NCBI RefSeq assembly: GCF_050589605.1
Contig: NZ_JBNGOO010000011.1
Origin: Granulosicoccus sp947495035
Lineage (GTDB): Bacteria; Pseudomonadota; Gammaproteobacteria; Granulosicoccales; Granulosicoccaceae
DNA length: 64,000 nt
Reading direction: 5' to 3' (one strand)
The notes beneath the pieces are model-generated. The model did not search any database. It had not been told where the DNA came from and worked only from the letters and a program-made list of their open reading frames with translations. The position numbers and the translations under genes are program-made. The first letter of the stretch is position 1, and the number at the start of each line of letters is the position of its first letter. Positions 1 through 8,296 of the stretch are shown in pieces.

Positions 1-1
1 G

Positions 2-289
2 ACAACCGGCCAACCTCAGGGACGCAAGCTGCTAGTGGGACTGCGGCCTGAACATACCTCGCTGGCCATCGATGAAACAGGCTTCAATGCAAGAGTGGAG
101 GTCGTGGAACCCACAGGTGCAGAGACCCATGTCAGTCTGAGTGTTGCCGGCAGTCCGTTCCTGGCAGCCCTTCGCGATCATGTGCCGCTTGTGGTCGGCG
201 ACACGGTCAAGCTGACCGGTCCGGTGCAGCGTCACTACCTGTTCGATGCGGATACCGAGCTCAGTCTGCCCTTGCCGCAACAGCCATGA
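2..289 (+). CDS. Sugar ABC transporter ATP-binding protein, C-terminal end (partial)
   Basis: The reading frame is open from the left edge and ends at 289, so only about 95 C-terminal residues are visible. They contain the 'GLRPEH' motif that opens the C-terminal TOBE/MalK regulatory domain of UgpC/MalK-type ATPases, followed by beta-rich sequence. The Walker motifs lie outside the window. Proteins of this family power import of sugars or glycerol-phosphate by a pair of MalF/MalG-like permeases. The stop overlaps the ATG of the aldo/keto reductase (ATGA), so the two are translationally coupled. This could be the ATPase that serves the ATPase-less sugar operon at 19 kb, but that is only an inference. 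Confidence 0.85.
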   Translation, partial: TTGQPQGRKLLVGLRPEHTSLAIDETGFNARVEVVEPTGAETHVSLSVAGSPFLAALRDHVPLVVGDTVKLTGPVQRHYLFDADTELSLPLPQQP

Positions 290-1245
290 TCAGCTTACCC
301 CGAATATCGTTTGGCACAGCTGCCATAGCCGGCATCATCGAAGCAGTAGACGAGGAACAGGCCAATGCAGTCCTCGAACAGGCATGGGCATCAGGCTTGC
401 GTTATTTCGATACGGCGCCGCACTATGGGCAAGGCCTGGCTGAGCGTCGCATTGGCGATTTCCTGCGCTCACGCCACAGCGAGGACTGGATATTGTCGAC
501 CAAGGTCGGGCGACTGCTGCAGGCCGACAGAAAGGCACGCGGCCCTCTGAACAAATTCGTCGAACCTCTGCCCTTCAGTCAGCATTACGACTACAGCTAC
601 GATGGCATCATGCGCTCGGTGGAAGACAGCTTTCAGCGCCTGGGTCTGAGTCGTATCGATATCCTGTACGCCCACGATCTGGGCACCTTCACACACGCAG
701 ACCAGGCTGACATCCATCTCCGGCAGTTCCTTGATTCCGGTGTCAGGGCGTTGCAGGAACTGAAGTCGCAGGCCGTCATCAAGGCCTTCGGCCTGGGCGT
801 CAACGATGCACAGGTCTGTCTGGATGTACTGCATGAGTGCGAGCTCGACCTGCTGCTGCTGGCTGGCAGATACACCTTGCTGGACAGGACTGCCGAACAG
901 ACGCTGCTTCCACTGTGCAAGACCAGAAATACCGGACTTGTCATGGGTGGTGTATTGAATTCGGGCATTCTTGCCACCGGTGCCCGCCCGGGAGCCTTGT
1001 TCAACTTCCAGCCGGCCAGCGAACGGGTACTGGACCATGTCGGTCGACTGGAATCCCTGTGCGAACAATTCGGCATTCGCCTGGCGGCGGCTGCCATGCA
1101 GTTCCCGCTACGTAACGAACAGGTGATCTCGGTACTGACCGGCCCCGGAAGAGTGGAGTATCTCGAGGAAAACCTGATGTTGATGAATCAGGCAATCCCC
1201 GAGGAGTTCTGGGAAGCTGCCGACGCCTTGCGACTGACAAGCTGA
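286..1245 (+). CDS. Aldo/keto reductase (L-fucose / D-threo-aldose dehydrogenase type)
   Basis: A 319-residue NAD(P)-dependent (beta/alpha)8 oxidoreductase. The catalytic tetrad of the family can be read as Asp42 and Tyr47 (in FDTAPHYG), Lys73 (in STKVG) and His130 (in LYAHD). The sequence around FDTAPHYGQGLAERRIG resembles the D-threo-aldose 1-dehydrogenase / L-fuco-pyranose dehydrogenase branch, which oxidises sugars to lactones. The gene overlaps the ABC ATPase stop by four bases (ATGA). This places it in a sugar uptake and catabolism operon whose upstream part is off the window. The exact sugar cannot be read from sequence. Confidence 0.88.
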   Translation: MISLPRISFGTAAIAGIIEAVDEEQANAVLEQAWASGLRYFDTAPHYGQGLAERRIGDFLRSRHSEDWILSTKVGRLLQADRKARGPLNKFVEPLPFSQHYDYSYDGIMRSVEDSFQRLGLSRIDILYAHDLGTFTHADQADIHLRQFLDSGVRALQELKSQAVIKAFGLGVNDAQVCLDVLHECELDLLLLAGRYTLLDRTAEQTLLPLCKTRNTGLVMGGVLNSGILATGARPGALFNFQPASERVLDHVGRLESLCEQFGIRLAAAAMQFPLRNEQVISVLTGPGRVEYLEENLMLMNQAIPEEFWEAADALRLTS

Positions 1246-1265
1246 AGTCGGCAACACCACTTCAG
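1242..1265. terminator. Hairpin between convergent genes
   Basis: A perfect 7-bp inverted repeat (CTGAAGT at 1242-1248, ACTTCAG at 1259-1265, 10-nt loop) overlaps the stop codons of the convergent aldo/keto reductase and DUF1272 genes. There is no clear U-tract on either strand, so a bidirectional terminator role is tentative. Confidence 0.35.
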
Positions 1266-1516
1266 GATAGAAGGCCGGCACACTCCGGGTGTGCTTTCAC
1301 GAAACGCTGGTCAGAGGGAGGATTGAGCACCAGTTTGTCTGCCGGACGAATCGGCCGCCGGAGCAACTCGCCACCACAGTTCGGGCAGATGCTGTCGAAT
1401 CGGTCTTCAGCACACGACTTGCAGAAGGTACATTCGAACGTACAGATGACGGCCTGCGTGGACTCCGGCGGCAGGTCAGTATCACAGCATTCACAGTTCG
1501 GCTTGAGTTTCAGCAT
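1262..1516 (-). CDS. DUF1272 domain-containing cysteine-rich protein
   Basis: An 84-residue cytoplasmic protein almost wholly made of the DUF1272 domain. It opens with 'LKPNCECCDTDLPP', then 'CTFECTFCKSCA', 'CPNCGGEL' and 'RRPIRPA'. The many Cys pairs suggest a treble-clef or RING-like zinc-binding fold. The family is widespread in Proteobacteria and has no established biochemical role. The gene stands alone between convergent and divergent neighbours, so context does not help. Length and start (ATG at 1516) fit the family. Confidence 0.88.
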   Translation of the reverse strand: MLKLKPNCECCDTDLPPESTQAVICTFECTFCKSCAEDRFDSICPNCGGELLRRPIRPADKLVLNPPSDQRFVKAHPECAGLLS

Positions 1517-1675
1517 TGTCGTCTCCGTTTCGCGTCAACGAGCGAACAGTATCATTGCTGGCCAGCCGATGATAGTCGGTATCTGCACACCGTCGAGGTG
1601 GTGTCCATGGACACCGGCATGAAGCGAGCCTGGCAACGCACGGCCGGCGGCGATTCCTGCGCTTGATCACATGCC

Positions 1676-2728
1676 TCATCGAGACTGCTTGTCACCCGTA
1701 AATGTCTCGTTCAATCGCTTCACAACCAGTGCCGCAAGTGACTTGTGAATCATGGCACGACTTGCATTGGCATCACCATCCTGACACAACAGCGTACTCT
1801 CTCCTTCTTCCTCCAGGATTGCCACCGCTTTGTCTGTGCAGTCACCGAAGGTGCTGAACCTCCCCGCGTCAGGGATCGTATCGTAGCTGGCACCGGAGAT
1901 TCGGGCGGCCAGTTCTGACGCGTTCAACATCGAGCCTGCATCAGCCCAGGGCCCCACATTGACAAGATGAATGGCAGCACTCAGTGCATCGAGCCCTTCG
2001 GAAGATGCGGCATGAGTCAGCTCCGGGTCCACAGCAACCACCGCCTTGATCCGTTGATCCCGAACCGTTTGCAGTGCGGGGTCCAGGTCTGCGGCTTGCA
2101 GATCCACCCCTCCACCGGCAAACCATTCGCAATCGAGAGAGCGATACGGACGGGTGCAGGAGCTGGCCAGTTCAGCGGCATCCGGACGGATTCCAGCCAG
2201 CGCCAGAGCCGAGTGGCCACCCAGAAAGAGCCCCACCGCAGCAATCCGCTCGGCATCGATGCTCTTCTGAAAGATGTCGTGAGTTGTCAGTGTCGATATC
2301 GCGGCAGACAGATCCTGCGGTCTGAGCCCCAATTCCTTCAACACCTCTGCCGAGGGTGGACCCGAAGCCATGTCCGGTGGTATCACGACGGCAGCGATAT
2401 ACCCCAGCCTTGCCAGTGCAGAGGCCAGCCAGTTGGCACTACCGGGGGCTGAACGAAAACCACCATGAGATAACAGAATCAGGGGATATCTGCCTGCCTT
2501 TACAGCGGCATCCGGCAAGGCGGCCGTTCCCGAGAATACCGCATTGGCACCAATGGACTCAGGCACACCCGTGGACCCGGCCGGATACCAGACCATTGCC
2601 TGCACGTCACGCTCGTTATCGAGGTCGGACACGGCAATTCGGCGAACACCGGCGACATCAGAATCCGAATACACGTCGGATACAGCCAGCAGCAAGAGTA
2701 CGGAAACGATGAGGCACTTCAATGGCAT
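1676..2728 (-). CDS. Secreted alpha/beta-hydrolase-like protein with degenerate catalytic site
   Basis: About 350 residues from the ATG at 2728. A longer frame from 2767 is possible, but the signal peptide MPLKCLIVSVLLLLAVS starts at 2728. The body resembles dienelactone-hydrolase / platelet-activating-factor-acetylhydrolase-like enzymes: an oxyanion segment 'LLSHGGFRSAPGS' (about residues 86-97) and the nucleophile-elbow region followed by 'ALALAG'. The usual GHSxGG elbow reads G-L-F-L-G-G at 166-171, so the nucleophilic Ser is Phe168. The usual 'AGHF' near the C-terminus reads 'AGRF', so the catalytic His is Arg290. The protein is therefore predicted not to hydrolyse esters, although the frame is intact. 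It may be a binding protein or a recently inactivated gene. Confidence 0.75.
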   Translation of the reverse strand: MPLKCLIVSVLLLLAVSDVYSDSDVAGVRRIAVSDLDNERDVQAMVWYPAGSTGVPESIGANAVFSGTAALPDAAVKAGRYPLILLSHGGFRSAPGSANWLASALARLGYIAAVVIPPDMASGPPSAEVLKELGLRPQDLSAAISTLTTHDIFQKSIDAERIAAVGLFLGGHSALALAGIRPDAAELASSCTRPYRSLDCEWFAGGGVDLQAADLDPALQTVRDQRIKAVVAVDPELTHAASSEGLDALSAAIHLVNVGPWADAGSMLNASELAARISGASYDTIPDAGRFSTFGDCTDKAVAILEEEGESTLLCQDGDANASRAMIHKSLAALVVKRLNETFTGDKQSR

Positions 2729-2854
2729 TCTCCGGTATCGGACCTGACAGGCTGATGTGTATCGCACAACGACTCCCCGTCTTCAATCAGACAGCGATGC
2801 TGTTCATCGCCGTGCATGAGAATCATCGCCGGTCGGCAGGCGTGATCGCTGTCC

Positions 2855-3511
2855 TCATTTGCCCTGCAACGCCCTGTCCATCGCAATGAGCAGATGTTTT
2901 TCCAGCGCCCGGGACGCCTCTTCCGGCTCACCGCGTTCGCAGTGCTCCAGAACGGTGACATGTTCTTCCAGAGCCCGGATTGCTCTGTCGGTAGACAGCC
3001 GGTTATTGACCTTGATCAGTCGCAGACGAGCGGCATTCACCCGGTAGATCTCACTGAGCAGATCGTTTCCCATGCGATCGATGATCTGGTCGTGCATTTC
3101 CCAATCGACCTCTACCGCTTTTTCGAGCAGCGAGTCAGACGCGCTCTCTCTCGCCTGCTCCAGAACCTTGCGGGTATCGCTCAGCAATTGCCTGACTGCA
3201 TCAACGTGTTCACCGGATGCCAGATTGCGAACTGCCGACAGCTCCATCACCATCCGCACGCCAAAGGCTTCGCGAATGAATTTGGTGGTGACATCGGTGA
3301 TCTGGATACCGCGCTGCGGATGAATCTTCAGCAGCGATTCATGCTCGAGTTTCTGGATGGCTTCGCGCGCCGTTGCCACAGGCACACCGGCCAGCTCGGC
3401 CAGCTCCTTCTGCGTCACGAATTGTCCCGGCAACAACTCGCCAGACATGAGACGCTCCCGGAATTGCTGGTACACCGCCACTTTCGACACAGGGCTTCCT
3501 CGATTGGCCAA
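2855..3511 (-). CDS. GntR-family transcriptional regulator (FadR/FCD type)
   Basis: A 218-residue regulator. The N-terminal winged helix (about 10-75) contains the GntR signature around 'ELAELAGVPVATAREAIQKLE', followed by 'GIQITDV'. The C-terminal all-helical FCD ligand-binding domain (about 80-215) contains 'DWEMHDQIIDRMGN' and a terminal 'HLLIAMDRAL'. FCD proteins bind small carboxylic acids and usually repress neighbouring catabolic operons. It lies just downstream of the FAD oxidase on the same strand and close to the divergent tctCBA operon. I infer that it controls both. Confidence 0.9.
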   Translation of the reverse strand: MANRGSPVSKVAVYQQFRERLMSGELLPGQFVTQKELAELAGVPVATAREAIQKLEHESLLKIHPQRGIQITDVTTKFIREAFGVRMVMELSAVRNLASGEHVDAVRQLLSDTRKVLEQARESASDSLLEKAVEVDWEMHDQIIDRMGNDLLSEIYRVNAARLRLIKVNNRLSTDRAIRALEEHVTVLEHCERGEPEEASRALEKHLLIAMDRALQGK

Positions 3512-3643
3512 CGACCAGGCTGCTCATCACTGATTGCTATTACAGGCGATGTCCGGCAAGCGAATACACCTGAGATCGGCCTTCAATGATAACTCAAGCT
3601 CGTCGATTGCAACAGGCAATTCAGCGTTACCACAGCCAGGCAA

Positions 3644-4768
3644 TCACCCCCGGTTCGGCTCACGAAGACGATTCACCGACAACTCGGATGCCGTGACACC
3701 GGCGTCGAGGAAATCCTGCGGCAAGACACTCTGCGTGATCAGACTGGCACTGGCCCGGGCCAGGGCCGAGGACATCATGATGCCATAGCCCCCTTGAGCG
3801 GCCAGCCAGAAAAAGCCGCTGTGCGCTGAATCGAAACCCACCGCAGGCGCACCGTCAGCCACGAAGCTGCGCAGCCCGGCCCACTGGTGTTCGAGCCGTC
3901 TCACTTCCAGTCGGGTTTCGTTCTCCAACCAGTCAACCAGCACGGCAACATCCATATCGTCGGGCTGAACATCATGTGGCACGACTGGCGTCTCGTCTCC
4001 CGGCGAGACCATCAACTGTCCGGCGTCAGGCTTGATGTAATTATCCACGCCGATGAAATCCAGTGCCGGCACGTTTGCCAGGGACAAACCTGCCGGTGGA
4101 TCCACCAGGATTGCCGTACGACGTCTGGGGACCAGCCTCACGGGACGGATTCCGGCAAGCTCTGCCACCTCGTCTGCCCAGGCACCGGCCGCGTTGACCA
4201 CGATGCGAGCCCGCAGTTGTCGCTCACCCAGATCAACCTGCCAGCCATCGTCCTTGCGCAGCAGTGCACTGACCTTGCTGTCGAGCCACAATTCCCCGCC
4301 GCGCTGCCGCATGCCTTTCAGAAACCCCTGATGCAGGGCATCCACATCCATGTCGGCAACACCTGCCTCATACGCAGCACCGATGACACGCTCCTCGCGC
4401 AGAAAGGGTGCCAGCGACAGGGTCTGCGCAGCATCCAGCCATTCGACCTCAGCGCCACCCTGCGCTATCAGCTCCGACAGCTCCGATTCCTGCCCGATCG
4501 AGGCGACGCTCAGCATGCCCCGAGGCGACAGGAGCGGCTGCCTGCAGAACCCTTCCGGCGGCGCAAGCAGAAACCCATGGCTCAGCCGGTTGATTCTGCG
4601 AACCAGCTCGCTTCCGTAATTGGGCGTGTAGAGCGCAGCACTGCGTCCGGTACTGTGAAACCCGGCAGAGGCCTCAGCCTCGACCAGTACGACGCTGCCA
4701 TGCGATGCCAGCTCATAGGCCGCCGCAGCGCCGGATATACCAGCCCCGATTATCAGATAGTCGATCAT
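3644..4768 (-). CDS. FAD-dependent oxidoreductase, D-amino-acid oxidase (DAO) family
   Basis: About 374 residues from the ATG at 4768. The frame stays open to 4873, and ATG 4789 is an alternative. The first residues are the Rossmann dinucleotide fold 'YLIIGAGISGAAAAYEL', which should be at the very N-terminus, hence the inner start. Other family signs are 'STGRSAALY' after the second strand, 'VVNAAGAWADEVA' in the middle, and the C-terminal 'AAQGGYGIMMSSALAR' FAD-binding stretch. DAO-family enzymes oxidise amino or secondary-amine acids, or 2-hydroxyacids, with release of H2O2 or reduction of quinones. Being divergent from tctCBA and next to a GntR regulator suggests it oxidises the imported carboxylate. 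Confidence 0.85.
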   Translation of the reverse strand: MIDYLIIGAGISGAAAAYELASHGSVVLVEAEASAGFHSTGRSAALYTPNYGSELVRRINRLSHGFLLAPPEGFCRQPLLSPRGMLSVASIGQESELSELIAQGGAEVEWLDAAQTLSLAPFLREERVIGAAYEAGVADMDVDALHQGFLKGMRQRGGELWLDSKVSALLRKDDGWQVDLGERQLRARIVVNAAGAWADEVAELAGIRPVRLVPRRRTAILVDPPAGLSLANVPALDFIGVDNYIKPDAGQLMVSPGDETPVVPHDVQPDDMDVAVLVDWLENETRLEVRRLEHQWAGLRSFVADGAPAVGFDSAHSGFFWLAAQGGYGIMMSSALARASASLITQSVLPQDFLDAGVTASELSVNRLREPNRG

Positions 4769-5080
4769 GTCAATATCAATCCGCTTCATCCAGGGAAAAT
4801 CGAGGACGCCACGATAACGGCATGGCTTCCGGTTTGACAAGCCCGACGCCATGCCTTGCGGCGGTGCCAACAAGCCCGTCTATCTATTCTGGTGGATTGA
4901 TGTATGATTTTTAGCTCGGTCTGTTACGGATGGAGACTCATGAACCTGGTGACTACCAAACTCCAGGGAGGCAGACAGAGTGTTCGAGGCATCTGCAGTC
5001 TGCAAGGCAACATGCCCCGTCACAGGCCGGTTTTGCAGCACCACACCGTTCAACTCCTACCACTAGTGAGGAAGCAGTTC

Positions 5081-6073
5081 ATGTACAAGAAAGTGATGAA
5101 AACATTTGGCAAGAGCGTCATTGGCGGCGGTATTGCTGCGCTGATGCTTGCCGGTACCATGACCTCGGCCATGGCTGCCTGGCCCGAGCGCCCCGTTACC
5201 CTGATCGTGCCGTGGAGCGCAGGTGGCGGTACCGATGCCACTGGCCGCATGATCGGCTCACTGCTTGAGAAGGAGCTGGGACAGCCTTTCAACGTGGTCA
5301 ACCGTACCGGCGGTAGTGGCGTGGTCGGTCATTCGGCCATTGCCAATGCAAAACCGGATGGCTACACGGTAGGCGTCGTCACCGTTGAAATCGGCATGAT
5401 GCATTGGGCGGGCCTGACAGAGCTGACTGGCGCAGACTACACACCGATTGCCCTGTACAACGCCGATGCTTCCAGCCTGCTGGTCCGTGCCGACTCTCCC
5501 TGGCAGAGTGCCCAGGACCTCATCGATGCGGTCAAGGCGGATCCCGGTGCACATAAATCATCCGGAACCGGTCAGGGTGGCATCTGGCATCTGGCCATGG
5601 CCGGCATGTTGAACAGTGCCGACATCAGCCCCGATGCCTCGCCGTGGGTACCGTCTCAGGGTGCCGCTCCCGGCCTTCAGGAACTGGTCTCTGAAGGCGT
5701 AGACATCGTCACGTGCTCGATCGTTGAAGCCTCTGCACTGGTCGATGCCGGCAAGGTCAAGGCCCTGGCGCTCATGAATGATGTTCGCCTCGATGCCTAT
5801 CCCGATGTTCCAACGCTTGCGGAGGCAACGGGTATCGAATGGCAGATGGCAGCCTGGCGCGGTATTGCCGGCCCCAAGGGGATGCCTGAAGAGGTCACTA
5901 CGGCGCTCACGGCTGCGTTGGAGAAGGTCTGGAAGTCTGCTGAATTTCAGGAGTTCATGAACGGACGAGGATTCGGGCTGGTCTGGAAGTCGGGTGACGA
6001 TTTCGCCACCTGGATGTCCGACAGTGACGCCTCACTCGGCGAAGTCATGCAAGCTGTCGGCATGGCGAAGTAA
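5081..6073 (+). CDS. tctC: Tripartite tricarboxylate transporter substrate-binding protein (TctC/Bug family)
   Basis: 330 residues from the ATG at 5081, which has a GAGGAAG ribosome-binding site about 6 bases upstream. The open frame further upstream lacks signal-peptide character and is not used. The signal peptide (about 1-32, ending AMA) precedes the Bug-family opening 'WPERPVTLIVPWSAGGGTDATGR'. This periplasmic protein captures a carboxylate and passes it to the TctB/TctA membrane components encoded directly downstream (9-bp and 6-bp gaps). Bug proteins bind di- or tricarboxylates, amino acids or aromatic acids. The nearby DAO-family oxidase hints at an amino or imino acid, but the ligand is unknown. 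Confidence 0.9.
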   Translation: MYKKVMKTFGKSVIGGGIAALMLAGTMTSAMAAWPERPVTLIVPWSAGGGTDATGRMIGSLLEKELGQPFNVVNRTGGSGVVGHSAIANAKPDGYTVGVVTVEIGMMHWAGLTELTGADYTPIALYNADASSLLVRADSPWQSAQDLIDAVKADPGAHKSSGTGQGGIWHLAMAGMLNSADISPDASPWVPSQGAAPGLQELVSEGVDIVTCSIVEASALVDAGKVKALALMNDVRLDAYPDVPTLAEATGIEWQMAAWRGIAGPKGMPEEVTTALTAALEKVWKSAEFQEFMNGRGFGLVWKSGDDFATWMSDSDASLGEVMQAVGMAK

Positions 6074-6082
6074 TCAGCGTCA

Positions 6083-6571
6083 ATGCAACTCAATGACGCT
6101 GTTTCAGGTCTGGTGCTCGTGATCTTCGCCCTGGCGGAGATCGCGTACAGCACAACCTTTCCTGCGCTGCACGGGCAGGCCTACGGACCGAGTCTGTTTC
6201 CCATACTGATCGGTTGTGGCCTGCTTGCCTGCGGCCTGATGCTCATTGCCCGCGGTCTGCGAGAACGACGCACTGCCGGTGCGGAGAATGCCCCCTGGCT
6301 GCGCTGGGGTGACTGGGCACAAGACCCGGCCACGCGCATCAACATGATGCTGGTGCCCGGCGCGCTGATTGCCTATATCCTGTTGTCCGACTTTGTCGGC
6401 TTCATTCCACTGGCCATCATCCTGTTGTCACTGTTGCTGTACCGACTGGGATCTTCACTGGGTGCTTCCCTGCTCTACGCGGTCATCGTGACCATCGTTC
6501 TGCAGCTCTTGTTCTCACGCGTGCTACTGGTGCCCTTGCCTGAAGGCATCACCAGCACCCTGTTCAGGTAA
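6083..6571 (+). CDS. tctB: Tripartite tricarboxylate transporter small membrane subunit TctB
   Basis: A 162-residue membrane protein with about four hydrophobic segments: 'GLVLVIFALAEIAYS', 'LFPILIGCGLLACGLMLIA', 'MMLVPGALIAYILLSDFVGF' and a long C-terminal pair. This is the TctB pattern, and the 'PSLFPILIG' phrase is typical. It starts nine bases after tctC and ends six bases before tctA, so the three form one operon. TctB is the poorly conserved small subunit needed for transport by the large TctA permease. Confidence 0.88.
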   Translation: MQLNDAVSGLVLVIFALAEIAYSTTFPALHGQAYGPSLFPILIGCGLLACGLMLIARGLRERRTAGAENAPWLRWGDWAQDPATRINMMLVPGALIAYILLSDFVGFIPLAIILLSLLLYRLGSSLGASLLYAVIVTIVLQLLFSRVLLVPLPEGITSTLFR

Positions 6572-6577
6572 AGCGAC

Positions 6578-8074
6578 ATGGACACCTTTCTACAGGCATT
6601 CATGCTGGTGCTGGACGTCAAGGTGCTGGGGGTCATGCTGGCCTCAGCCCTGTTCGGACTGTTCGTCGGCTCCATTCCCGGCCTGACCGCTACCATGGCG
6701 GCAGCACTGCTGATTCCATTTACCTTCTTCATGGAACCCATACCGGCCATTGCAGCCATCGTCACCACGGTAGCCATGGCGATCTTTGCCGGCGATATTC
6801 CCGGAGCCCTGTTGCGTATTCCAGGTACACCTGCTTCTGCGGCGTACTGCGATGAAGCCTATGCCATGACCCGCAAGGGCCAGGCGGAAACGGCGCTCGG
6901 TGTCAGCCTCGTCTGCTCTGCCATTGGCGGGGTACTGGGCGCTGCCGTGCTGACCATGACCGCACCGGTTCTGGCCGAGTTTGCCATCAAGTTTTCCTCG
7001 TTCGAATACTTCTGGCTCGCCTGCCTCGGACTCTCCTGTGCTGTTGTGGTCTCATCGGGCTCCACACTCAAGGGCTTCGTATCGCTGCTGATCGGTCTGT
7101 TCATCGCCACCATCGGTATCGATGTCACCGCCGGGCATCCGCGTTTCACCTTCGGCAGCGTCGAAATGATGGGCGGCATCAGTTTCATTCCAGCCATGAT
7201 CGGCATGTTCGCCATCTCGGAAGTGATGCGCTTCGTTGCCTCGCCGGGCAGTCAGCAAGCCGCTCCGCAACAGCCCATTCGCAATGTCTTCAAGGGAATC
7301 GGTTCGATTCTCTCGCGCTACAAGCTGAATGTTGCTCGTGGCGGGGTCATCGGCGCTGTGGTGGGTATCCTGCCGGGTGCCGGCGCCGATATTGCCGCGT
7401 GGATCGCCTTCGCAATGTCCAAGCGATTCTCTCGCGAACCCGAAAAATTCGGTACAGGCCATGTGGAAGGCCTGGTGGATTCGGGCACGGCCAACAATGC
7501 AGGGGTGGCAGGAGCCTGGATACCGGCGCTTGTGTTCGGCATACCGGGTGACTCGATCACCGCCATTGTCATTGGTGTGCTGTACATGAAAGGCATGAAC
7601 CCGGGGCCTACCGTATTCATGAATCAGCCCGAGCTGATCAATGCGGTATTCATCGTGTTCTTCCTTGCCAACCTGGCATTGATTCCGCTGGGCTTTCTGG
7701 CCATTCGGCTGTCACGACGCATATTGCATGTACCGCGCAAGGTACTGATACCCATCATCCTGATGTTCTGTGTGGTTGGCGCTTTCGCCATCAACAACAC
7801 CGTTTTCGGCATCAGCGTCATGCTGGTGATGGGCGTGCTGGCCTACATCATGGAAAGCAACGGTTTCCCGGTAGCACCGACCATCCTGGGCATCGTGCTG
7901 GGTACCATGCTCGAGAGCAACTTCATGTCTTCCATGATCAAGGCCGATGGCGAGTTCTCGGGTTTCTTCTCACGTCCCATTGCGGCAACGCTGGGTGTCA
8001 TCGTGATCGTGATCTGGCTGATCCCGCTGATGCGACTGCTCGTCGGCCTGATACGCAAGCCACAGACAAGCTGA
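6578..8074 (+). CDS. tctA: Tripartite tricarboxylate transporter permease TctA
   Basis: A 498-residue polytopic inner-membrane protein of normal TctA length. Family signatures are the N-terminal 'GLFVGSIPGLTATMAAALLIPFTF', the repeated 'GDIPGALLRIPGTPASAA', and in the second half 'GILPGAGADIAAWIAFAMSKRFS' with 'GIPGDSITAIVIGVL'. It forms the sodium- or proton-driven channel subunit of the TctCBA system. It is the last gene of the operon and is followed by a strong hairpin. Confidence 0.93.
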   Translation: MDTFLQAFMLVLDVKVLGVMLASALFGLFVGSIPGLTATMAAALLIPFTFFMEPIPAIAAIVTTVAMAIFAGDIPGALLRIPGTPASAAYCDEAYAMTRKGQAETALGVSLVCSAIGGVLGAAVLTMTAPVLAEFAIKFSSFEYFWLACLGLSCAVVVSSGSTLKGFVSLLIGLFIATIGIDVTAGHPRFTFGSVEMMGGISFIPAMIGMFAISEVMRFVASPGSQQAAPQQPIRNVFKGIGSILSRYKLNVARGGVIGAVVGILPGAGADIAAWIAFAMSKRFSREPEKFGTGHVEGLVDSGTANNAGVAGAWIPALVFGIPGDSITAIVIGVLYMKGMNPGPTVFMNQPELINAVFIVFFLANLALIPLGFLAIRLSRRILHVPRKVLIPIILMFCVVGAFAINNTVFGISVMLVMGVLAYIMESNGFPVAPTILGIVLGTMLESNFMSSMIKADGEFSGFFSRPIAATLGVIVIVIWLIPLMRLLVGLIRKPQTS

Positions 8075-8092
8075 GAACTGGCAAGCGTTCGA

Positions 8093-8127
8093 TGCTCCGC
8101 CCACTGCTGTTTGCCGTGGGCGGAGCA
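8093..8127 (+). terminator. Long perfect hairpin after tctA
   Basis: A perfect 12-bp inverted repeat (TGCTCCGCCCAC at 8093-8104, GTGGGCGGAGCA at 8116-8127, 11-nt loop) lies 18 bases after the tctA stop. The stem is GC-rich, but no run of T follows it. It may stabilise the 3' end or act as a weak or Rho-assisted terminator. Confidence 0.6.
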
Positions 8128-8296
8128 CGACATCTTCATCCAGATACCAACAGCCGTATCATGATGTCAGTTGCCATCGCGGGCAGAGTGCCCCACTATC
8201 AAGCGTAACCGTGACATGACAACCGATATGTCGGCGTCAGTGACGGAGTGATACCAGCCCAGAATGATCAAAACGTACCCGTAATCCGAATAGTCA

